In this document: one piece after another, positions 14,167-20,098 of the stretch
How the letters are laid out: every line of letters begins with the position of its first letter
How positions within the stretch are numbered: the first letter of the stretch is position 1
From: a virus
Strand: one strand, 5' to 3'
DNA: 25,573 nucleotides
Virus record (IMG/VR): IMGVR_UViG_3300046491_000227
Location: 1-25,573 of that record
Translations under genes and position numbers: made by a program
The notes under the pieces: model-generated
The model's input: the letters and a program-made list of their open reading frames with translations, nothing else
Databases searched by the model: none
What the model was told of the DNA's origin: nothing

Positions 14167-14366
14167 GCAGGCTTCCCCGTTACGACGTCGACGACTTCAT
14201 AGGTCCCCGGCCACATCCACGAGCCATAACGCTTGGCCATGGCCTCGTCGGCAAACAGCGCCAGCGCGTGATCAGGCGGCGAACTCAAATCGACCTTGAA
14301 CGAGCAGCAGAACACTGCGAAGCGATAGGTATCGATTTCAGGTACAGCAAGGCGACGGTCAGACAC
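14157..14366 (-). CDS. Small phage protein in the nin-like region
   Basis: This encodes 69 residues from a GTG at 14366. The start is fixed by a strong GGGGAGGG 6 nt upstream. The preceding in-frame codons run back into the P gene and are not needed. It has no family I recognise. The sequence (PEIDTYRFAVFCCSFKVDLS, ending TYEVVDVVTGKPACE) suggests a small beta-rich globular protein. Overlaps on both sides (8 bp with P, 10 bp with the ybcO-like gene) mark it as part of the same operon. Confidence 0.68.
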   Translation of the reverse strand: MSDRRLAVPEIDTYRFAVFCCSFKVDLSSPPDHALALFADEAMAKRYGSWMWPGTYEVVDVVTGKPACE

Positions 14367-15030
14367 GTTCTGCCCTCCCCGCACGCATCGCGCGCAAGTT
14401 GGCCAAAGCGGTGTTACCCACTTCGGGGTTGCGATCAGGCTTAGGCGCAGCAAGTTCAGCAATAGGAATGGAGCCTAGCGATTCACCCTTCCAGATCTTC
14501 CTGCACTGAGCCAAGTAGTGACGCTCGAAGCTCGCCAAACCAAGTTCACGCGAGAGCAATGGCAGGCCATGAAAACCAGCGGCCGCAGTAGCGTGGTAGA
14601 CAGCAGCGTGCATCCACTTGGCCGAATCACGCATAGCGGGATGGCAGTTGCGAAGACCTTGGGCGTACGCCTTTTCGACGCTCGGCAATCCCAGCCCTTC
14701 AGGGGCAAAGCACCAGCTGACGAAAACGCCGGGCGCCGGAACAAATGCAGACTTACTCGCACTCAGGACGCGCATGCCGTGGTCGATTTGCTCCATCCGG
14801 TTGATCCCGGAGCGCATGAACTCGCCGAGCCATTCAAGCTTCGAGGCGTTCATCACGGCCTCAGTCGGCCAAGACTGGCGCCATGCGCCACAAGCACCGC
14901 GAAGACGCAGGAACAAATCGTCGATGACAGCTTTGGTCGATGGATCAACCTCGGCCACTACTGGGTCGGACGTCGGCACGTAGGTAGGGTCGGTTCGCCG
15001 CTTGGCAATAAGATCGCGTGCAGATTTCAT
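14359..15030 (-). CDS. P: Replication protein P-like (helicase loader)
   Basis: This 223-residue protein matches lambda P in size (233). It shows the P-family blocks IDDLFLRLRGACGAWRQSWP, LEWLGEFMRSGINRMEQIDHG and the later PEGLGLPSVEKAYAQG and AVYHATAAAGFHGL. P proteins recruit host DnaB to the O-origin complex. It overlaps O by ATGA, as in lambda. A small partner gene and the ybcO-like gene follow at once. Confidence 0.88.
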   Translation of the reverse strand: MKSARDLIAKRRTDPTYVPTSDPVVAEVDPSTKAVIDDLFLRLRGACGAWRQSWPTEAVMNASKLEWLGEFMRSGINRMEQIDHGMRVLSASKSAFVPAPGVFVSWCFAPEGLGLPSVEKAYAQGLRNCHPAMRDSAKWMHAAVYHATAAAGFHGLPLLSRELGLASFERHYLAQCRKIWKGESLGSIPIAELAAPKPDRNPEVGNTALANLRAMRAGRAERV

Positions 15031-15818
15031 ACCCGAACCCCTTTGGCGGTCCAGTCACCGGCCGCATCCATCTCTTCCTCAATATCACCGGACTTCAAAG
15101 TGCGATCACGCTTGATCCACTTGGCAAGGCGGTGGCACCAACCGGCGGCGTTGTCACGGGTATCGGGTTTGGCGATGAAGAAACCTTTGAACGAGTTAAT
15201 CAATTCATCGGTAGCCGATGAGATTGGCAAGCACATCAGGCGAAGCTGGTCTTCCAACTGTTTCGCGCTGAACTCCCAGTCGGCGAACATCGAAAAGCGC
15301 TGGCGAGGATCTTCGAGAGCATCGAGAGCTTTTCGATCCTGATCATCGACCACGCCAGAAAACTCGCGCTGCAACTGCTGTTCGGTTACCTGATGGTTAA
15401 TTGACGTATTGGGTGCAGCCGCTGCACCCCGTTCTGTCGTAGCTTGCACCCCGTTCTGTTGTGGATTGCACCCCGTGCCGTCATTTGCACCCCGCTCGGA
15501 ACGGGGTGCAACATTTGCACCCCGCAATAATTGGAGGTCGTAAACGACTGGGCGTCGGTCATGGCGATCAATGTGAACAGCAGCAATCGCCTGATTGCCC
15601 TGCTTGATCAGTCCCGACGTCTCCAGGTCATCTAACTTGTAACGCACGGTACGCTCGGATAGACCGGTGTCCTGAGCCAGGGTGGAAGCTGACGGAAACG
15701 CGCCAGTACCGTTCGATCCGGCATAGTTGGCCAGGCACAGCAGAACGTGCCGTGCGCTGGCATCCTTGAGAACTTGCGTGGGCAAAGACAGCGCCCATGA
15801 CATTGCTTGAACGCTCAC
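15027..15818 (-). CDS. O: Replication initiator O-like, with DnaT-like C-terminus and internal iterons
   Basis: This encodes 263 residues from a GTG at 15818 (GGAG 7 nt upstream). Residues ~20-85 are a winged helix (ARHVLLCLANYAGSNG, LAQDTGLSERTVRYKLDDLE). The middle (~95-140) is low in predicted structure and is where the DNA carries iterons. Residues ~175-240 resemble the DnaT ssDNA-binding domain (FADWEFSAKQLEDQLRLM, then FFIAKPDTRDNAAGWCHRL). The protein should bind the iterons inside its own gene and start replication with P. It is coupled to the small gene upstream by GTGA. Confidence 0.88.
   Translation of the reverse strand: MSVQAMSWALSLPTQVLKDASARHVLLCLANYAGSNGTGAFPSASTLAQDTGLSERTVRYKLDDLETSGLIKQGNQAIAAVHIDRHDRRPVVYDLQLLRGANVAPRSERGANDGTGCNPQQNGVQATTERGAAAAPNTSINHQVTEQQLQREFSGVVDDQDRKALDALEDPRQRFSMFADWEFSAKQLEDQLRLMCLPISSATDELINSFKGFFIAKPDTRDNAAGWCHRLAKWIKRDRTLKSGDIEEEMDAAGDWTAKGVRV
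15411..15524. repeat. Iterons inside O: probable phage replication origin
   Basis: TGCACCCCG occurs on the plus strand at 15423, 15445, 15467, 15486 and 15516, and inverted at 15502-15510. A shorter inverted copy, GGGTGCA, is at 15411-15417. The first three are 22 bp apart, about two helical turns and not a multiple of 3, so the repeat acts at DNA rather than protein level. Copies at 15485-15494 and 15502-15511 make a 10-bp-arm inverted repeat. Lambda ori also lies in the middle of O with four iterons. Confidence 0.85.
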
Positions 15819-15937
15819 AGCGAGGCTCCGATATTCAATTCGGCAAAACGAGATGACGTATGTCGCGACACTTTTTGCAATTGACCAAAACGTGTCGCAG
15901 GAATGGAGGGATTACCGGGGGTGACGTTCGTATTCAT
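15815..15937 (-). CDS. 40-codon peptide gene between cII and O
   Basis: This encodes a 40-residue peptide (MNTNVTPGNPSIPATRFGQL and on). The ATG at 15937 has GAGGGG 5 nt upstream, one of the best ribosome sites in the region. The TGA overlaps the GTG of O, so it may be a coupling peptide that helps O translation, or a small regulator. No family recognised. The case for it rests on ribosome site and stop-start overlap. Confidence 0.6.
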   Translation of the reverse strand: MNTNVTPGNPSIPATRFGQLQKVSRHTSSRFAELNIGASL

Positions 15938-15970
15938 AATGGCCCCTCAGTTTTTTGCGTTTTGAAGAAA

Positions 15971-15993
15971 CCGGGTTGCAGCCCGGCTTTTTT
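15971..15993 (+). terminator. Hairpin between cII and O
   Basis: CCGGG and CCCGG, with T-G extension, pair around a 4-6 nt loop. TTTTTT follows on the plus strand, and only TTTCTTC on the minus strand. It is best as a plus-strand terminator, perhaps for antisense transcripts opposing the early operon, and a weak one (tR1-like) for cro-cII transcripts. Confidence 0.6.
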
Positions 15994-16004
15994 GTGCCTG
16001 AAAC

Positions 16005-16427
16005 TCAAGCTGCCTTCACCGAGCTTTCGAGCAAATGAAGGCTTTCGCGTACATGTCCGATCTCAGTGAGAATGTCGGTCTTCTCGCCGGATGAAACGTG
16101 CTGGTCATCCAAAGCCTCGTGCACAGCGATGGTCAGATCAGCTACTTCCTTGCCGACATGTACCAGCGAGGCAGTCAGCTCTTTGGGTGCCGGCGCATCC
16201 TTCGGAACGAGCTCGAAACCGAACTGATCCGCCAACGTTTGCAACGGGCGCATGTCTTCGGTGTGCAGCAAAATCCCAAACAGATGCTCAATAGTCAGGT
16301 GATGCGCCGCGTTGTCCGGGTTCGAGCGCTGGAGCAAGCTCACGTGTGCCATGCACATCTTCCCGGCCAACTCCTCTGCCCCACTTTCCTTGACGGTGGT
16401 GTGGCAAGCCCTCAAGAAATCTTCCAT
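16005..16427 (-). CDS. cII: Phage regulatory protein CII (CP76 family)
   Basis: This encodes 140 residues from the ATG at 16427 (GAGG 8 nt upstream). It begins MEDFLRACHTTVKESGAEEL and continues AGKMCMAHVSLLQRSNPDN, the pattern of the Phage_CP76/CII regulators that open with an HTH-containing helical domain. The C-terminal half (DLTIAVHEALDDQHVSSGEK, HVRESLHLLESSVKAA) is helical, probably for oligomerisation. It should favour lysogeny by activating repressor or integrase promoters. It lies directly downstream of cro, as in lambda. Confidence 0.85.
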   Translation of the reverse strand: MEDFLRACHTTVKESGAEELAGKMCMAHVSLLQRSNPDNAAHHLTIEHLFGILLHTEDMRPLQTLADQFGFELVPKDAPAPKELTASLVHVGKEVADLTIAVHEALDDQHVSSGEKTDILTEIGHVRESLHLLESSVKAA

Positions 16428-16501
16428 TCGTAAAACCTCAAATTTGTTTCCGTGGCGTGATGCCAGTGGCGGAGTAGAATTCAACTCATGGATCAGGCCA
16501 G

Positions 16502-16681
16502 CTATGGGGCGTCGCTTTTGCGCTCCGCTTTGAATTTCCCCTTGGAAAGGACCTGAATCTGGTACTGGCGGGACTCTGGGATCGTTTCCCCCCACATGGT
16601 CACGGCACTTGGATGGATTCCCAGCGCAACCGCTAACTTTTTCTTGCTACCGAAGTGTTCGGCGACCTCACGCGTATTCAT
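16502..16681 (-). CDS. cro: Cro-like repressor
   Basis: This encodes 59 residues, starting MNTREVAEHFGSKKKLAVAL. The pattern EVAEHFGSKKKLAVALGIHP-SAVTMWGETIPESR is a lambda-Cro/HTH repressor: an HTH of ~17 residues whose recognition helix contains SAVTMW, then the conserved IPESRQYQIQVL. It ends basic (KFKAERKSDAP). The ATG has GAGGA 6 nt upstream and the stop is TAG at 16502-16504. It is divergent from CI across the operators and is the first gene of the PR operon. It should bind the same operators to shut down CI and trim early transcription. Confidence 0.93.
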   Translation of the reverse strand: MNTREVAEHFGSKKKLAVALGIHPSAVTMWGETIPESRQYQIQVLSKGKFKAERKSDAP

Positions 16682-16708
16682 TGCGCATCCTCATTCGAGC
16701 GTGCCGCA

Positions 16709-16737
16709 ATTTCAGCATGCTGAAGTTATGGCGTCAA
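16709..16737 (-). promoter_or_regulatory. PR-like promoter for cro operon
   Basis: On the minus strand, TTGACG (16732-16737) and TGAAAT (16709-16714) are separated by 17 nt. The perfect 14-bp palindrome TTCAGCATGCTGAA (16711-16724) sits over the -10 and spacer, where a repressor would block it. Confidence 0.78.
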
Positions 16738-16780
16738 CGAAGAATTAAGCGCTCTGCATACTTAAATTCAGCTAACTTAA
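16711..16780. promoter_or_regulatory. Right operator: three CI/Cro sites
   Basis: Three related 14-mers are seen: TTCAGCATGCTGAA at 16711, TTAAGCGCTCTGCA at 16745, TTCAGCTAACTTAA at 16767. The first is perfectly palindromic and the others match it in 10-11 of 12 outer positions when T/K variants are allowed. The second and third are 22 bp apart, the same step as in the left operator. The set covers PR and the PRM -10. Confidence 0.75.
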
Positions 16781-16790
16781 TATTGGCGTC
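16755..16790 (+). promoter_or_regulatory. PRM-like promoter; CI message probably leaderless
   Basis: TAATAT (16778-16783) is a good -10 with a poor -35 (TGCATA, 16755-16760) at 17 nt, as expected for a promoter needing activation. Seven bases after the -10 comes the CI ATG at 16791, and there is no Shine-Dalgarno. The transcript would start at or next to the AUG, as lambda cI does from PRM. Confidence 0.6.
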
Positions 16791-17441
16791 ATGGAAAGAC
16801 ACGAACGTATTGCCCGAGCCATTGCGCTCAGTGGGAAAAAGAAAGGGGAAATCGCCGCCCTTTGCGGGGTGGCGAATTCTGCCGTTACTCAATGGATCTC
16901 AGGCGAAAGTAAAAGTATTCGGCCTGAAAACCTTTACGCGCTGGCTAAGGCCACGGGGTTCAGGGCTGAATGGCTTGCAATCGGCGAAGGCGAAGAGGTT
17001 GAACCTGATTCGAATGTAGGCGCGGCTCGGCAACCCGTGGAGTCGTTTCGATATCCGGTTATCAGCTGGGTAGCTGCAGGCGCGTGGGCCGAGGCTGTGG
17101 AGCCCTTCCCGCCTGGTTTCTCAGATCGGTACGAGCTCTCCGACTATGACTCCAAAGGAACCGCGTTCTGGCTGGAAGTGAAAGGCGATTCGATGACATC
17201 GCCCGTAGGCACAAGCATCACAGAGGGAACACTTATCCTCGTCGACACTGAGGCAGATGTGCAATCGGGCAAACTGGTTGTCGCAAAACTCGCCGACAGC
17301 GATCAAGCCACTTTCAAAAAGCTTGTTGATGATGGCGGCAGGCGTTTTTTGAAGCCGTTGAATCCCGCGTATCCAACTGAGATGCTGGCCGAAGACTGCC
17401 GCATTGTAGGTGTCGTAGTCCGGGCGCTGCAGAAGTTATAG
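16791..17441 (+). CDS. cI: CI-type repressor, LexA/S24 self-cleaving
   Basis: This encodes 216 residues. The N-terminal HTH (~10-60; KGEIAALCGVANSAVTQWIS) binds DNA. The C-terminal S24 domain has the Ala96-Gly97 cleavage pair (VAAGAWAEA), Ser134 in KGDSMTSP, and Lys176 in TFKKLVD. It should repress PR and PL as a dimer and be cleaved when RecA is activated by DNA damage, inducing the prophage. No ribosome site precedes the ATG, in line with a leaderless message. Terminator 17470-17494 follows. Confidence 0.95.
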   Translation: MERHERIARAIALSGKKKGEIAALCGVANSAVTQWISGESKSIRPENLYALAKATGFRAEWLAIGEGEEVEPDSNVGAARQPVESFRYPVISWVAAGAWAEAVEPFPPGFSDRYELSDYDSKGTAFWLEVKGDSMTSPVGTSITEGTLILVDTEADVQSGKLVVAKLADSDQATFKKLVDDGGRRFLKPLNPAYPTEMLAEDCRIVGVVVRALQKL

Positions 17442-17469
17442 CCCCACTTACTCCCTACCCGCTAACCCC

Positions 17470-17494
17470 AAGCCCGCCAAAAGCGGGCTTTTTG
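17470..17494 (+). terminator. Terminator after cI
   Basis: AGCCCGC and GCGGGCT form a 7-bp stem with a CAAAA loop, followed by TTTTTG. It is 29 bp after the cI stop and would end the PRM transcript. Confidence 0.9.
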
Positions 17495-17508
17495 CTGCCC
17501 GAAGACAA

Positions 17509-17528
17509 AGGAGTACAAATGTACTCCT
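17509..17528. repeat. Inverted repeat AGGAGTACA/TGTACTCCT
   Basis: Nine-bp arms around AA, 34 bp upstream of the LexA box and 69 bp from the DUF1654 start. It is different from the CI-type operators and looks like a site for another dimeric regulator. Confidence 0.65.
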
Positions 17529-17561
17529 AAAACCTTGCCAATCAACAGCGTTGAAATAATA

Positions 17562-17577
17562 CTGTACATTCATACAG
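17562..17577 (+). promoter_or_regulatory. LexA (SOS) box with promoter
   Basis: CTGTACATTCATACAG has the CTG-N10-CAG form of the gamma-proteobacterial LexA box and extends to TACTG...CAGTT. It overlaps a possible -10 (TACAGT at 17573) with a -35 TTGAAA at 17551. It would hold the DUF1654 gene off until SOS. Confidence 0.85.
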
Positions 17578-17596
17578 TTAAAGGTAAGGAACACCC

Positions 17597-17848
17597 ATGT
17601 CTCTACGATCGACCGCGACGCCCAGCACCACCACATCTTACGAACTCGCGGGCCGGCGCCTCCAGGCACTAATCGCTGCACCGAGTGTTCAGAAGAGAAT
17701 GGCCGTCACGGTGTCGAGGTTGGAGCACGAGGCCGAGGAAGACTGGCAGCGACTAATTGACGATATCAGCGAGACTGACGGTGTAATGGTTGAATCTTTA
17801 CAAGGTGGTGCAATAAAGATCGGGTGGAAACAATACTGTGACGCTTGA
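17597..17848 (+). CDS. DUF1654 family protein, SOS-controlled
   Basis: This encodes 83 residues with the DUF1654 pattern: TTTSYELAGRRLQALIAAPS, VQKRMAVTVSRLEHEAEEDW, then LIDDISETDGV and a final GGAIKIGWKQYC. The family is common in Pseudomonas and its phages; function is not firmly known to me. The ATG follows AAGGA by 6 nt. A LexA box lies 20-35 bp upstream and a terminator just after, so it is a one-gene SOS unit between the repressor and PL, separate from CI control. Confidence 0.88.
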   Translation: MSLRSTATPSTTTSYELAGRRLQALIAAPSVQKRMAVTVSRLEHEAEEDWQRLIDDISETDGVMVESLQGGAIKIGWKQYCDA

Positions 17849-17852
17849 AGGA

Positions 17853-17876
17853 AGCCCGCAAACGCGGGCTTTTTTA
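17853..17876 (+). terminator. Terminator after DUF1654
   Basis: AGCCCGC and GCGGGCT form a 7-bp stem with a 4-nt loop and a run of six Ts. It isolates the SOS gene from PL. Confidence 0.9.
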
Positions 17877-17887
17877 CGACTGTTGAT

Positions 17888-17946
17888 TTCAGAATGCTGA
17901 ATTATTTTATTAAGCTTGCTTGACTGCTTGATTTCAGCTTGCTTAA
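17888..17946. promoter_or_regulatory. Left operator: three CI/Cro sites
   Basis: TTCAGAATGCTGAA (17888), TTAAGCTTGCTTGA (17910) and TTCAGCTTGCTTAA (17933) repeat the motif of the right operator, 22 and 23 bp apart. The second covers the PL -35 and the third the spacer and -10. Confidence 0.8.
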
Positions 17947-17955
17947 ATAGCTTCA
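17920..17955 (+). promoter_or_regulatory. PL-like early promoter
   Basis: TTGACT (17920-17925) and TTAAAT (17943-17948) are 17 nt apart. Start would be near 17955, just upstream of the boxB-boxA element. Operators overlie both hexamers. Confidence 0.8.
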
Positions 17956-17973
17956 AGCCAGTAAGCCGGCCTA

Positions 17974-18001
17974 GTAGCGAAAGCTACGACGTTCTTTAAC
18001 A
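17974..18001 (+). promoter_or_regulatory. boxB-boxA (nut/rrn-type antitermination) element
   Basis: GTAGC-GAAA-GCTAC is a 5-bp hairpin with a GNRA tetraloop (17974-17987). It is followed by GTTCTTTAACA (17991-18001), 10 of 12 with the rrn boxA TGCTCTTTAACA when the preceding C is counted. The order boxB-boxA and the place, ~20 nt into the PL transcript, fit an antitermination site. Confidence 0.65.
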
Positions 18002-18257
18002 GTCAAAAATCTTCGCGGATCGATCCCCGGCAACGGGCACAGCGCGAAACACAAACGTCGATCCCCATGCCAGCTCTGGAACTGGCCGGGCTCCCTCATG
18101 AGAGCACGCAAAGTTGCACAGCCACCCGATGTGACGCCAGTTGCGGCAGCGGGCAGAGAGAGGACTCCGGCGTAAAAGTGCAGCGAGAAACGGAAAGCAT
18201 CACTGAGCAGCCTTCTCGCGAGGGCTGCTTGGGATGACAACCGACAGGTAATCAACC
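18002..18257 (+). other. Untranslated leader of the PL operon
   Basis: Together with the elements upstream, this fills the gene-free stretch 17849-18257. I see no convincing gene: a 56-codon frame from 18066 is Cys-rich and has no ribosome site. Near the 3' end AGCAGCC and GGCTGCT pair around a 10-nt segment that contains the palindrome CTCGCGAG (18198-18225 region). There is no T-run, so it is a leader structure or a processing site. Confidence 0.5.
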
Positions 18258-18560
18258 ATGAAGCACGCAACAGAAATTGCTCAGGTCGAAATGCACCCAC
18301 TGATGCAACAGCGCGTCGATGTTCTGCGCGTCCTGATGATTCGTACCCAGGCAGCACGCGAGACGTTTGCGCGACTCGCAGGCCTAGTGATGCCGGAGAA
18401 GCAGGTGCGCTTCCAGGTGAGGACGGTCGGCAAGGCCTTCCATGTCGTCAATCTGTCCACCGGCAAGACCGCGGCGTTTCGCTGGACCTACAAGGCGGCG
18501 CTCGACATGGCGATTCAGTTCGAAGCAAAAGCCAACCGGCCAGCAGGAGGTCAGCAGTGA
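18258..18560 (+). CDS. First protein of the PL operon, unknown
   Basis: This encodes 100 residues of unknown function. The N-terminal half is helical (IAQVEMHPLMQQRVDVLRVL, TQAARETFARLAGLV). The second half looks beta (VRFQVRTVGKAFHVVNLST) and ends in a helix with AFRWTYKAALDMAIQFE. The ATG is preceded by CAGG about 9 nt away. Its stop overlaps the GTG of the next gene, so the pair is coupled. It is conserved-looking and is likely an early phage protein. Confidence 0.72.
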   Translation: MKHATEIAQVEMHPLMQQRVDVLRVLMIRTQAARETFARLAGLVMPEKQVRFQVRTVGKAFHVVNLSTGKTAAFRWTYKAALDMAIQFEAKANRPAGGQQ

Positions 18561-18862
18561 TCGGCGTACCGCAACCTAACGCCCGAGACTGCATCGTTGC
18601 GAGCCTGAACGAGCAGCTGGATCAGTTTTTTGGCGCCGGCGGCAAGGCCCAGCAAATCCCCAGTGGCGTAACTGGCGATCCAAAGCTGGCATCCACCCCG
18701 CACCACGACCGCCTGCGCGTCGAGCGCAACAAGATCGCCCCTAAGGTGCGCGAACTGGCCGAAGCCGGCAAGTCCATTAGCGAGACGGCCAAGACGCTGC
18801 ACATGCACGTCAAGCGGGTTGCGCTGATCGCCAGCGAGAACGGACTCAAGTTCAACTCATGA
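18557..18862 (+). CDS. Small HTH-like protein of the PL operon
   Basis: This encodes 101 residues from a GTG at 18557, set by AGGAGG 6 nt upstream. The C-terminal half reads APKVRELAEAGKSISETAKT and continues LHMHVKRVALIASENGLKF, a helix-turn-helix of the type found in resolvase- or Trp-repressor-like regulators. The N-terminal half is polar and perhaps flexible. It probably binds DNA; target unknown. It is coupled to its neighbours at both ends (ATGA with the next start at 18859). Confidence 0.8.
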   Translation: MIGVPQPNARDCIVASLNEQLDQFFGAGGKAQQIPSGVTGDPKLASTPHHDRLRVERNKIAPKVRELAEAGKSISETAKTLHMHVKRVALIASENGLKFNS

Positions 18863-19056
18863 AACGCATCAGTAACCGGGCGACGACACGCCGCCGACAG
18901 ACCTGGCTGGACTTGCCGGCCAGCAGAATTGAAGAGGTAGGCTATGGCCAAGGACAACGCACAGATCCAACGGGACAAGCGCGCGAAAGAGAAGGCGCTG
19001 CTCGAGCGGATCGGCGGCGAGAAGCGTTCGCTGATTGTTTCAAAAGCGCTGGATGA
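18859..19056 (+). CDS. Possible small basic protein overlapping the next gene
   Basis: This would encode 65 residues. It starts MKRISNRATTRRRQTWLDLP, with the start overlapping the previous stop as ATGA. That coupling and the plausible first ~28 residues favour it. The rest overlaps the gene at 18944 in another frame and is Arg/Gly/Ala-rich, typical of a shadow. It may be a real, very short basic peptide or a remnant that once stopped earlier. Confidence 0.35.
   Translation: MKRISNRATTRRRQTWLDLPASRIEEVGYGQGQRTDPTGQAREREGAARADRRREAFADCFKSAG
18916..18952 (+). repeat. Leader copy A (duplicated translation leader)
   Basis: A 26-bp stretch, starting CCGGCCAGCAGAATTGAAGA, recurs at 20341-20366 with one mismatch. 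Both copies lead straight into a GAAGAGGTAGG ribosome site and ATGGCCAAG. The copies precede related genes, so gene and leader were duplicated together. Confidence 0.85.
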
Positions 19057-19252
19057 CGCTCTGCTGATCCTCGGCGAGCGCCACGGCTTAGAGGAGTGGC
19101 AGGAGACAGTCTCAACGTTCCTTATCAACTTAGCCGCAGCTCCGACCGAAGACTCTGCTCGTTTCTCCATCATGTCGCGACATAAAATTGTTGTTTCTGA
19201 AAAGTGGTCGCGACAGCTCCAAGATTTTGCAGAAACACGCGCGAAATCTTAA
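18944..19252 (+). CDS. MAK-type small early protein, intact paralogue
   Basis: This encodes 102 residues: a Lys-rich N-terminus (MAKDNAQIQRDKRAKEKALL), a helical centre (LDDALLILGERHGLEEWQET), then SRHKIVVSEKWSRQLQDFAE. It lines up with the frame-repaired product of 20370-20698 at GLEEWQETVSTFLINLAA (there DIEEINEAVQNLIVNAHA) and SRHKIVVSE (there PRHKVQISE). The strand-helix-helix centre suggests a ribbon-helix-helix or similar DNA-binding protein; this is inference. The ribosome site is GAGGTAGG. Convergent with the minus-strand gene ending at 19266. Confidence 0.8.
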   Translation: MAKDNAQIQRDKRAKEKALLERIGGEKRSLIVSKALDDALLILGERHGLEEWQETVSTFLINLAAAPTEDSARFSIMSRHKIVVSEKWSRQLQDFAETRAKS

Positions 19253-19265
19253 CCAGAGCTTAGCG

Positions 19266-20054
19266 CTACCACGGTCTATCAAGCGGTCGGCCATATTGTG
19301 TCATCCACAACACGAACTCGGCCCCTTTAGTGGTGAGTCTCAGCGTGTCATCCGTTCGCTCTACCAGCCCGTTTTGAAATAGATACGATAAGTATTGATC
19401 CGCAGTCCAGAGGTTAAGTACCGGCTTCGTCTGCTCCTGATGAATGTTCCAGTAAGAGTAGACTTCATTCATTGTGATGGCCCTGCCTGGCCTTTGATTG
19501 AGCATTTGAAGAAGCCTAATCTGACCGCCAAAGATGCATGAATAACAAAACTCAAAATTAAACATCGAGCGAGCCATGGCCAGCATCGGTATGAGATAGC
19601 TCTTGGCTTCTAAATCACTCATATCTGCAACTTCGCGCATGATGCCTTCTTTGGACAATCTCATCTGCTCTGGAAAGACAATCGTCGGAGGCAGAGGAAT
19701 TCCTTTATCGCGTGGCGCAGGCGGCAACTCCTTAGCAATAGGGATTGCTCCCGACGCAATGGGCTCTGAGCGATCAGGGAGGGCTGCCTGAAATACTGGC
19801 GCCTGTAGCTTTACGCCAGAGGGACCAAACTCCAGAACCCTCTCGATCAGCGCTTTGAACTCCAAGCGATAGCAGGTGATCGTCAACAAAAAGATGATCA
19901 GGACGGCATGAGGCCAACCTAGTCCGGACCAGATGGACGAGATTAACCGCTCCAACCATTCCCAAACGATAGCAACGCCCGAGAAGAAGTCCGTACCCGC
20001 GCCTGTTGCTTCAGTTGTTTCGCTCAATTTTGAGTCTCCATAATCCGGCTCCAT
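19266..20054 (-). CDS. Membrane-anchored protein with C-terminal winged-helix-like domain
   Basis: This encodes up to 262 residues. One membrane segment lies at ~46-63 (GWPHAVLIIFLLTITCYRLEF). A cytoplasmic part follows: a Pro-rich linker (~95-125), a helical block with a Cys pair (FCYSCIF), and a winged-helix-like end (LWTADQYLSYLFQNGLVERT, then LRLTTKGAEFVLWM). No family recognised. The ATG at 20054 lies in a CCGGC/GCCGG hairpin without a ribosome site. TTG at 20027, with GGAG 8 nt upstream, may be the true start. It opposes the PL operon and is likely lysogeny-expressed cargo, perhaps an exclusion or sensor protein. Confidence 0.75.
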   Translation of the reverse strand: MEPDYGDSKLSETTEATGAGTDFFSGVAIVWEWLERLISSIWSGLGWPHAVLIIFLLTITCYRLEFKALIERVLEFGPSGVKLQAPVFQAALPDRSEPIASGAIPIAKELPPAPRDKGIPLPPTIVFPEQMRLSKEGIMREVADMSDLEAKSYLIPMLAMARSMFNFEFCYSCIFGGQIRLLQMLNQRPGRAITMNEVYSYWNIHQEQTKPVLNLWTADQYLSYLFQNGLVERTDDTLRLTTKGAEFVLWMTQYGRPLDRPW

Positions 20055-20098
20055 GCCGGGTCGAACACAAATACCGCAACGGTCGGCAATATGCCAAC

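Noticed and set aside
16752-16765. Alternative placement of the second right operator (CTCTGCATACTTAA).
   Set aside because: It matches less well and breaks the 22-bp spacing that 16745-16758 keeps with the third site.
18066-18237. A 56-codon plus-strand frame in the PL leader.
   Set aside because: No ribosome site and Cys/Ser-rich shadow-like composition; treated as leader RNA.
17971-18357. A 128-codon minus-strand frame across the PL leader.
   Set aside because: It opposes the PL transcript, covers the boxB-boxA element and the first PL gene, and has no convincing protein features.
20045-20059. CCGGC/GCCGG hairpin as a terminator.
   Set aside because: Only 5 bp and without a T-run on either strand; it mainly argues against the ATG at 20054.
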